From positions 1 to 9,569 of the forward strand of contig CAJKPX010000078.1 in the NCBI GenBank assembly GCA_905201895.1: 9,569 nt of DNA. Direction: 5' to 3'. The translations under genes and the position numbers were made by a program. This DNA is from an uncultured Eubacteriales bacterium (GTDB lineage: Bacteria; Bacillota; Clostridia; Oscillospirales; CAG-272). Shown here piece by piece: positions 1 to 4,996 of this stretch. Below the pieces are notes generated by a model. That model made no database searches and was not told the origin of the DNA. It saw only the letters and a program-made list of their open reading frames with translations. Within the stretch, counting starts at the first letter, position 1. Each line of letters opens with the position of its first letter.

Positions 1-16
1 AAGCTCTTGAAAGGGG

Positions 17-52
17 TGTGGGGAAAACTTCTCTCGAGAAGTTTTCCCCACA
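17..52 (-). terminator. Hairpin copy A after rny (dispersed GA-loop hairpin family)
   Basis: A perfect 17-bp inverted repeat (17-33 with 36-52) separated by two bases starts 11 bases beyond the rny stop codon. Read on the minus strand, the arm begins TGTGGGGAAAACTT, the apex is GA, and the stem is followed by CCCCTTTCAAGAGCTT. The position says 3' end of the rny transcript, but the stem is not followed by a U-run, so it is not a textbook intrinsic terminator. The same architecture recurs at 4380-4415, 6464-6515 and 9533-9566. It may terminate transcription, protect the 3' end, or do both. Confidence 0.7.
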
Positions 53-63
53 AAAGTCAATTT

Positions 64-1608
64 TTATTTCGCGTAGTCAACTGCGCGAGTTTCGCGGATG
101 AGGTTGAGCTTGATCTGGCCGGGGTACTTGACCTCCTCCTCGATCTTCTTTGCCATCTCGCGAGCGATGAGCTTCATGCCCTCGTCGTTTACCAGCTCGG
201 GCTTGACCATCACGCGGATCTCGCGGCCTGCCTGAATAGCATACGCCTTATCCACGCCCTGGAAGCCAACTGCAATCTCCTCGAGCTTCTGGAGACGCTT
301 GATGTAGTTTTCCATATCCTCGCGTCTGGCGCCCGGTCTTGCCGCGGAAACGGCGTCTGCCGCCTGCACCAGGACTGCGATGATCGTGCGGGGCTCCACG
401 TCGTTGTGGTGTGCCTCGATCGCGTGGATCACGTCGGGATTTTCCTTGTACTTCTTCACCGCATTGACGCCGAGCTCAACGTGCGAGCCCTCCATATCCT
501 GCGGGAACGCCTTACCGATATCGTGGAGCAGACCTGCGCGGCGTGCGAGTGTGCCGTCGAGTCCGAGCTCGTCTGCCATGATACCTGCGATCCATGCAAC
601 CTCGATCGAGTGCTGGAGCACGTTCTGACCGTAGCTGGTGCGGTAGCGGAGACGGCCGAGCAGACGAACCAGCTCGGGGTGAATTCCGTGCACGCCAACG
701 TCATAGGTCGAGCGTTCACCCGCCTGCTTAATCACGGCGTCCACCTCACGGCGAGCCTTTTCCACCATTTCCTCGATGCGAGCGGGGTGAATTCTGCCGT
801 CGGAGATCAGCTTCTCCAGCGCGAGCCTTGCGATCTCGCGACGAACGGGATCAAATCCCGAAACGGTGATCGCCTCGGGCGTATCGTCGATGATCAGTTC
901 AACGCCCGTGAGCGTTTCGAGCTTCTGAATGTTTCTGCCCTCGCGTCCGATGATGCGACCCTTCATCTCCTCGTTGGGGAGCGTGACCACCGAGATGGTG
1001 GACTCGGTCACGTGGTCGGCTGCACATCTCTGGATTGCCAGAGAGAGCAGGTTGCGCGCCTTCGCCTCGGATTCCTCCTTGAACTGCGCCTCAAGCTCGT
1101 CGAGCTTCTGTGCCATTTCGTGCTTCGCTTCGGACTCCACGCGGGTCAGCAGCTCTGCCTTTGCCTCCTCGACCGTATAGCCGGAGATATCCTCCAAACG
1201 CTTCAAATGTTGAGCCAGCACCTCGTTGATCTGCTCGCGCAGAGCATCGTTTGCCTTGAGCTTTTCATCAAGCTGCTCATTCTTGCGTTCCAATGCCTCG
1301 GTTTTCTTATCGAGGTTTTCTTCCTTCTGGCTGATGCGGCGCTCCTGTCTGGAAACCTCACTGCGGCGCTCCTTGAGCTCGCGCTCGGTCTCGTTGCGCA
1401 GGCGCAGGGTCTCCTCCTTTGCCTCGAGCAGGGCCTCCTTCTTTTTGGCCTCGGCGCCTTTCACGCTCTCGTCCAAAATCCGCTTTGCCTCTGCCTCGGC
1501 GGAGCCGATCTTTGCTTCTCCGATCTTTTTGCGGATCAGAAAGCCCACCAGAATTCCGATAACCAGAGCCGCGACACCGACTATGATCGGAATCAAAAAT
1601 TTTTCCAT
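64..1608 (-). CDS. rny: Ribonuclease Y
   Basis: Membrane-anchored endoribonuclease that starts decay and processing of many mRNAs in Bacillota. The 514-residue product has the full family architecture and usual length. It has an N-terminal membrane helix (about 5-25), a long charged coiled coil (about 28-170) and a KH RNA-binding domain with the GREG loop (IIGREGRNI, 219-227). A metal-dependent HD phosphohydrolase domain follows, with the HD pair at H362/D363 in LLHDIGKA, the HHND segment at 400-403 and a conserved Asp at 418. The C-terminal RNase Y region ends near VKYPGQIKLNLIRE. The start is fixed by AGGAGG six bases upstream (1615-1620 on the plus strand). It is monocistronic here, with its own consensus promoter and a strong hairpin after the stop. 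Nothing looks truncated. Confidence 0.97.
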   Translation of the reverse strand: MEKFLIPIIVGVAALVIGILVGFLIRKKIGEAKIGSAEAEAKRILDESVKGAEAKKKEALLEAKEETLRLRNETERELKERRSEVSRQERRISQKEENLDKKTEALERKNEQLDEKLKANDALREQINEVLAQHLKRLEDISGYTVEEAKAELLTRVESEAKHEMAQKLDELEAQFKEESEAKARNLLSLAIQRCAADHVTESTISVVTLPNEEMKGRIIGREGRNIQKLETLTGVELIIDDTPEAITVSGFDPVRREIARLALEKLISDGRIHPARIEEMVEKARREVDAVIKQAGERSTYDVGVHGIHPELVRLLGRLRYRTSYGQNVLQHSIEVAWIAGIMADELGLDGTLARRAGLLHDIGKAFPQDMEGSHVELGVNAVKKYKENPDVIHAIEAHHNDVEPRTIIAVLVQAADAVSAARPGARREDMENYIKRLQKLEEIAVGFQGVDKAYAIQAGREIRVMVKPELVNDEGMKLIAREMAKKIEEEVKYPGQIKLNLIRETRAVDYAK

Positions 1609-1680
1609 AAAACACCTCCTTGGTTTGGGTTAAAATATTGTATGAGTAATCATTGTTGAAAAAATAATCATACATCATAC

Positions 1681-1709
1681 ATTATACACAATTTCGACCC
1701 GAATGTCAA
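1681..1709 (-). promoter_or_regulatory. Sigma-A promoter of rny
   Basis: On the minus strand, TTGACA (1704-1709) and TATAAT (1681-1686) are separated by exactly 17 bases, a perfect match to the housekeeping consensus. The transcript should start near 1674, giving a leader of about 65 bases. The leader opens with short ATGTATG repeats and a weak GTATGA/TCATAC inverted repeat (1640-1645 with 1668-1673). Confidence 0.9.
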
Positions 1710-1786
1710 GAGGGCGACGCTCTTTTTCGAGGCGCTTTTTCCAATTTTTACCCTTTTTTTCAATTTTGAGAAATGGCAGATAAAAA

Positions 1787-1821
1787 GGATGTCCCCAATG
1801 CAATACGCATTCGAGACATCC
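1787..1821 (-). terminator. Terminator of the DUF5685/J-domain operon
   Basis: A 15-bp stem with a 5-base loop lies 33 bases beyond the stop of the membrane-protein gene. On the minus-strand RNA it has a single G-G mismatch and one G-U pair, and it is followed by UUUUUA, so it is a good intrinsic terminator. On the plus strand it is also followed by T-rich sequence, though no gene ends there. The hairpin is closely related to the one at 4760-4795. Confidence 0.8.
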
Positions 1822-1854
1822 GCTTTTTCCGTTTTTATGAGATTTCATGAGGGG

Positions 1855-2385
1855 CTACCGAATCCGAAAGCGGTGGCGCAGACGAATGAGGTAGAAGGTG
1901 ATCAGGCGAGTCAGGGCAAAATCGTAGATCACGAATGCCACGAGCGAGAGGGCGTAGAGGACCAGCCAGAAGAAGGGAAATTCCTCCTCGAGTCCTGCAG
2001 GGAGAAAGAGCTTGTAGATGAGCACGATCGCGCCGAGCGAGAGGTGGAAAACCACGAGCTTGAGAACCCACGCAAGCATGCGCGGCAGTCGCTCGAGCTT
2101 TTCCTTGAGGATCGGATAAAAGCCCGCGAAGGCGGCGTAAAAGATCGCGGGGGTCTTTACGGGGAGCAGGACGAGCGAGAGGATCGAGGTGACCGCCCAG
2201 AGTGCCCACGGGTAGAAGCCGCCCATTTCGATCACGGCGTAGATGCAGAGCATCGAGGCGAGCACCGCAACCGTCAGGTCGAGCACGTCAACGAGCGAGC
2301 CGAGCGCCATGAGCACGACCCCGAGGGCGGCGAGCATAGCACACACGGTGAGATATTTGGTTCGTTTGCGAATGCGGTCGGACAT
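1855..2385 (-). CDS. Six-helix membrane protein, ECF S-component-like
   Basis: The 176-residue product is almost entirely membrane helices, roughly at residues 11-32, 34-55, 58-76, 79-93, 104-128 and 136-160, with a basic N-terminus (RIRKRTK) and a basic C-terminus. The helix count, the size and segments such as VLLPVKTPAIFYAAFAGFYP and PILKEKLERLP recall the substrate-binding S components of energy-coupling-factor transporters, and a set of uncharacterised clostridial membrane proteins. No ECF ATPase or T component lies nearby, so the substrate and even the transport role are unknown. It is the last gene of the operon, 18 bases after the J-domain gene, with GGAGGAG seven bases before the ATG, and it precedes the terminator at 1787-1821. 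The CDS is firm and the family is tentative. Confidence 0.85.
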   Translation of the reverse strand: MSDRIRKRTKYLTVCAMLAALGVVLMALGSLVDVLDLTVAVLASMLCIYAVIEMGGFYPWALWAVTSILSLVLLPVKTPAIFYAAFAGFYPILKEKLERLPRMLAWVLKLVVFHLSLGAIVLIYKLFLPAGLEEEFPFFWLVLYALSLVAFVIYDFALTRLITFYLIRLRHRFRIR

Positions 2386-2403
2386 GATACGTCTCCTCCA
2401 AAA

Positions 2404-3021
2404 TCAGCAGCAGGAGATCAGGTCGCCGCCCAGACATTCACAGCAACAATCGGCAAACAGCAGCGAGAAGCAGCAATCGCAGTTGGAGCTGCTGGAGGTG
2501 CGGTATCCGCCGCCGTAGGAGGACGCTTGTGCGCGCATACGGTCGGCTGCGGCGCGGTATTCGGTGTTCTGCGGCTCCATGCTGCAGGCAACGTCAAACA
2601 TCTTCTGCGCATCGAGGAAATATCCGCGCTTGTAGAGCACGCATCCGCGCAGAAAATGCCATTCGGCACCGCGTGCGGGGGCATCGACCGTCATGAGCAG
2701 GCGCTCTGCCTCGGCGATCTCATTCTGATTGATGAGTCGGCGCACGTTGGCGTAAACCGCACCCGCGCTGCTGCCCGGATTGGGGTTGCCGTTGTAGCCG
2801 CTCTGACCGTAAGACGACCCCGTGCCCTTGCCTGCGCGCGTCTTCTGAATTTCATCGTATGCTGCGTTGATCTCCTGCATCTTTTCGGTTGCAAGATCGG
2901 CAAGGTCGCTGTCGCGGTACTTGTCGGGGTGATATTTCCGCGCCAGATCGCGGTATGCCTTTTTAATTTCTTCGTCGGTGGCACTCGGCGAAACGCCGAG
3001 CACCTCATAGGGGTTTTTCAT
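2404..3021 (-). CDS. J-domain (DnaJ-like) protein with TPR-like segment and cysteine-rich tail
   Basis: A predicted co-chaperone that would stimulate DnaK ATPase; its client is unknown. The 205 residues comprise an N-terminal J domain (about 1-60, HPD at 31-33), a Gly/Ser/Asn-rich linker (about 61-88) and a helical TPR-like segment (about 88-166, including RGYFLDAQKMFDVAC). After a Gly/Ser run comes a C-terminal tail (181-205) with nine cysteines (C181, 183, 184, 192, 193, 194, 196, 204, 205). It lacks the CxxCxGxG zinc repeats and the C-terminal domains of classical DnaJ, so it is a specialised J protein. The tail could bind metal, form disulphides or be lipid-modified; the sequence does not decide. 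It is third in the operon, 40 bases after the TPR/Cys gene, with AAAGG about 12 bases before the ATG. Confidence 0.93.
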   Translation of the reverse strand: MKNPYEVLGVSPSATDEEIKKAYRDLARKYHPDKYRDSDLADLATEKMQEINAAYDEIQKTRAGKGTGSSYGQSGYNGNPNPGSSAGAVYANVRRLINQNEIAEAERLLMTVDAPARGAEWHFLRGCVLYKRGYFLDAQKMFDVACSMEPQNTEYRAAADRMRAQASSYGGGYRTSSSSNCDCCFSLLFADCCCECLGGDLISCC

Positions 3022-3061
3022 TCGTATGCGTTACCTTTCGCAATGTTTTTGTTGTGGGAGA

Positions 3062-3346
3062 TCAGCAAATGAAGGCGCAGTCGGAGCAGCAATCGCAGAG
3101 CTCACAGCCGCAGTAGCAGCCGTCTCTCAAGCAGCCGTCGTACCAATGCCGTTCTTCCTTCTCGGAGCTGTCCTTCTTTTTGAGAAAAGCGAGTGCCTGA
3201 AGGTGCAGGCGGTCGCGTGCCTCGGCGTAGATGATATTTTCGGGCGCGAGCGTGCAGGCGCGGTCATAGAGAACCTGCGCATCAAGATAATGTCCGCGTG
3301 CGCGGAGCGACTCGGCGGCGGTGAAGCAGGCCTGTGCTGTCATCAT
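3062..3346 (-). CDS. Small TPR-like protein with nine-cysteine tail
   Basis: This 94-residue protein has no J domain but matches the second half of the neighbouring J-domain protein. Residues 16-51 align without gaps to residues 131-166 of that protein, with 17 of 36 identical (shared RG-LDAQ-D-AC-P-N-Y pattern typical of a TPR helix pair). Its tail (72-94) again carries nine cysteines (C72, 77, 79, 81, 84, 86, 87, 90, 94), although the spacing differs. I do not know a named family for it. Its first ATG overlaps the stop of the DUF5685 gene as ATGA, which implies translational coupling; a second ATG follows directly. It probably arose by partial duplication of the J-protein gene and may bind the same partner or metal without recruiting DnaK. 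Confidence 0.85.
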   Translation of the reverse strand: MMTAQACFTAAESLRARGHYLDAQVLYDRACTLAPENIIYAEARDRLHLQALAFLKKKDSSEKEERHWYDGCLRDGCYCGCELCDCCSDCAFIC

Positions 3347-4230
3347 GTTCTCGGCTTTCCTTTCGTCTCTCTTTCCATTCGCTCCTCAAGGATGCGATCT
3401 GCCGCCTGCGGTAGACCAAGATAGAGGATGTTGGCGAGAATTTCGCGCAGCTCGGGGGCGGGATAGCTGTCAATGAGCAAAAATCCGCGCTCGGCATCGC
3501 ACAGGTGCGCGATGAGGGCGGAGCGGAGATTTTCCCAATCCCGATCGGACGGGTGCTCGCCAAAGAGGTGCAGATAGGGGTTGAAGCGGTTGCGGCGGCG
3601 ATCCTCGTCGAAATCGTCGGCGGCGTCGGCAAGATAAATCCAATGCCCAACGGCGCGCCCGATCGACTCGGCAATGCGTGCGCTCGCAGCCTCCAGCCCT
3701 TCGGCAAAGACCGCGCCCATGAGTTTGCCGAATTCCGCGGCGAGCGGCTCGGCACCAAGCGTGTTTGGGTCGGATTCGAGCATCGAGAGCGCCTTCAGGT
3801 GCTCCGCGATCGCCCCGTTGAGCTCGGGGTGTCGACGTTTAGCGCGGCGATATGCCGCAGCAAGGAAGGGGCGCGAGAGGGCAGCACGCAGCTTTTTCGC
3901 ACCGCGCTCGTCATGCAGATCGTCGAGCAGCTTGTGGTAGACCAAAAGGGCAGAGGCGTCGGCACAGTAATCGAGTGCCTCGCATTGCTCAACCATGGGG
4001 CGACGGCGCAGGGGATGGAGCAGGCAGCGTCGCGGCTTGATCTGCGGCGTCTCGCCCGTGAGCGAAAGACGTAGGGCTGCCAAAAACACGAAATCGTAGC
4101 TCAACGTCATGCGTGAGCAGGCGCCCGTGCATTTGCCCATGCGCTTGCACAGACCGCAATAGAGCGCGCGGTAGTATTTTTGCTCGCGCACGCGAAGCTC
4201 ATCTGCGTTCGGTCGGACGTATCCGAGCAT
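3343..4230 (-). CDS. DUF5685 family protein
   Basis: The 295-residue all-helical protein matches my recollection of DUF5685, a family of unknown function. It has the N-terminal MLGYVRP signature, a cysteine cluster C25-x2-C28-x5-C34-x3-C38 (YCGLCKRMGKCTGAC), the RMTLSYDF segment, and two acidic motifs: DDLHD at 103-107 and DAADDFDED at 202-210, followed by NRFNPY. A DDxxD motif plus a second Asp-rich helix is the layout of class I prenyl/terpenoid synthases; that link is my inference. The frame is open 15 codons further upstream, but AGGAGG lies seven bases before the ATG at 4230 and the family signature begins there, so I chose that start. It is the first gene of the operon and its stop overlaps the next start (ATGA). 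Confidence 0.9.
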   Translation of the reverse strand: MLGYVRPNADELRVREQKYYRALYCGLCKRMGKCTGACSRMTLSYDFVFLAALRLSLTGETPQIKPRRCLLHPLRRRPMVEQCEALDYCADASALLVYHKLLDDLHDERGAKKLRAALSRPFLAAAYRRAKRRHPELNGAIAEHLKALSMLESDPNTLGAEPLAAEFGKLMGAVFAEGLEAASARIAESIGRAVGHWIYLADAADDFDEDRRRNRFNPYLHLFGEHPSDRDWENLRSALIAHLCDAERGFLLIDSYPAPELREILANILYLGLPQAADRILEERMERETKGKPRT

Positions 4231-4287
4231 GCACGCCCCTCCTTCCCATATCTGCCGCACCCTCGCGACAATCATTTCTCATTCTAT

Positions 4288-4316
4288 ATCATACCGCACT
4301 TGTTCTTAAATTGCAA
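4288..4316 (-). promoter_or_regulatory. Probable promoter of the DUF5685 operon
   Basis: On the minus strand, TTGCAA (4311-4316) is 17 bases from TATGAT (4288-4293), matching the sigma-A consensus at 4 of 6 and 5 of 6 positions. The predicted start near 4281 gives a leader of about 50 bases. Just upstream, at 4328-4343, is a small AGTTTT/AAAACT hairpin. Confidence 0.65.
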
Positions 4317-4379
4317 GAATATTTTGTAGTTTTTTTGAAAACTTTTTTGGGACGCGAGGAGAATCGAGTTTTTGCTTTT

Positions 4380-4434
4380 TGCAGGGGGAACTTTTTGAAA
4401 AAAGTTCCCCCTGCACCCCTTCAAAAACTTTTCC
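4380..4434 (+). repeat. Hairpin copy B with conserved tail (not at a gene end)
   Basis: A perfect 17-bp inverted repeat (4380-4396 with 4399-4415) has a GA apex and arm TGCAGGGGGAACTTTTT, followed by the tail CCCCTTCAAAAACTTTT. The tail's TTCAAAAA is complementary to the apical TTTTTGAA, so an alternative pairing is possible. It belongs to the same family as 17-52, 6464-6515 and 9533-9566. Unlike those, it does not follow a gene on its own strand: it sits upstream of the DUF5685 promoter and points into the gene-poor stretch to its right. Confidence 0.75.
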
Positions 4435-4759
4435 GAAGATAGATCAAAGCGTCAAGGGAGGGCTTTATAGCTCAAGATATAGATACTGCCGTATGCGTGG
4501 GGACGTCAGGCACTTGTGCCCTGCGTCGGTAGCAACGGAACGTTGCGTTTACCACACACCCAAAACGCACTCCCGAATTGGCTATCTTCCGTAGAATGAT
4601 GCAAAAGTTTTTTTGCATCATTCCAACAAAAAAGTTGCTTTTTTGGGAAAGGCGTCGCGATGTCAAGCGCTTGTGCGCTTGTGTGCTGAAGGATCTTGAA
4701 GCTTTTTGGAGAAGAATCAGGATCCTTCGCGACCTCGTACATTCAGGATCACGCAAAGA
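4435..4759. other. Gene-poor stretch with consecutive short hairpins
   Basis: I see no convincing gene here. The stretch holds a run of inverted repeats: 4502-4527 (GACG...CGTC with small bulges), 4532-4546 (GCAACG-GAA-CGTTGC), 4594-4623 (13-bp perfect stem GAATGATGCAAAA, 4-base loop) and 4627-4645 (CAAAAAAG-TTG-CTTTTTTG). A direct repeat GCGCTTGTGCGCTTGTG lies near 4667-4683, and AGGATC recurs around 4690-4750. Short open frames on the minus strand (4472-4771 and 4506-4742) lack ribosome sites and have shadow-like composition. It is most likely a patchwork of decayed dispersed repeats; a structured RNA is possible but unsupported. Confidence 0.5.
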
Positions 4760-4795
4760 GGGTGTCCCCAACGCCTTTGTGCGTTGGAGGCACCC
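4760..4795 (-). terminator. Probable 3'-end hairpin of the secreted protein/small peptide operon
   Basis: A 15-bp stem with a 6-base loop (GGGTGCCTCCAACGC paired with GCGTTGGGGACACCC on the minus strand) begins 31 bases after the stop of the small gene. The minus-strand RNA has one C-A mismatch and one G-U pair. It is a second copy of the hairpin at 1787-1821 with compensatory substitutions. The minus-strand tail is only UCUUUG, weak for intrinsic termination. On the plus strand the stem is followed by GTGTTTATTTTTTT, a better tail, but no plus-strand gene ends here. Confidence 0.6.
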
Positions 4796-4826
4796 CGTGT
4801 TTATTTTTTTATTTCAGATCAATCCG

Positions 4827-4970
4827 TTAAATTTTGGGAAAGAGATCGAGGAAGTCACCGCCATCGTCATCGCCGTTCTGGTTATTCTTCAAGGATATGG
4901 ATGTGGTTAAGATATCTTCTTCATTCAGTTCAACAATCTCTGCCCAAGGCATTGTATAATTCTGTTTCAT
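4827..4970 (-). CDS. Small 47-residue protein of the YxxP...EDILTTS type
   Basis: This short gene starts 26 bases after the stop of the secreted-protein gene and has a perfect AGGAGG eight bases before its ATG (4979-4984 on the plus strand). The product begins MKQNYTMPWAEIVELNEEDI, continues LTTS, and after a Lys/Asn stretch ends in an acidic, Gly-rich tail (NGDDDGGDFLDLFPKI). There is no signal peptide, membrane helix or cysteine. The Y-x2-P...E-I...EDI-x-TTS pattern resembles anonymous small ORFs I recall from gut Ruminococcaceae and Lachnospiraceae; that is memory, not a search. The YxxP element also recalls lasso-peptide leader sequences, but no RiPP maturation genes are present. The function is unknown. 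The ribosome site, operon position and hairpin after the stop make it likely to be translated. Confidence 0.75.
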   Translation of the reverse strand: MKQNYTMPWAEIVELNEEDILTTSISLKNNQNGDDDGGDFLDLFPKI

Positions 4971-4996
4971 GATCTATTCCTCCTACCTTTTCGTTG

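Noticed and set aside
7..1659. Long open frame on the plus strand opposite rny, and similar long frames opposite other genes (1789-3072 plus, 6700-7893 plus, 8079-9197 minus)
   Set aside because: Each lies antisense to a well-recognised gene, has low-complexity Leu/Arg/Val/His-rich translation, no domain and no ribosome site. High GC at third codon positions of the real genes explains the lack of stops.
4228..4275. Upstream extension of DUF5685 by 15 residues (MIVARVRQIWEGGAC)
   Set aside because: The internal ATG at 4230 has AGGAGG at seven bases and begins the family signature MLGYVRP; the upstream ATG lies at the predicted transcript start.
4472..4771. Minus-strand open frames of 99 and 78 codons (4472-4771, 4506-4742) in the gap before the DUF5685 operon
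   Set aside because: They have no ribosome site and run straight through several inverted repeats. Composition is unlike the real genes and the frames overlap each other, so repeat-derived sequence is more likely.
4780..4810. Plus-strand intrinsic terminator (hairpin 4760-4795 followed by a T-run)
   Set aside because: The T-run is good on this strand, but no plus-strand gene ends nearby and the G-U pairing favours the minus-strand RNA. Treated as part of the minus-strand 3'-end hairpin instead.
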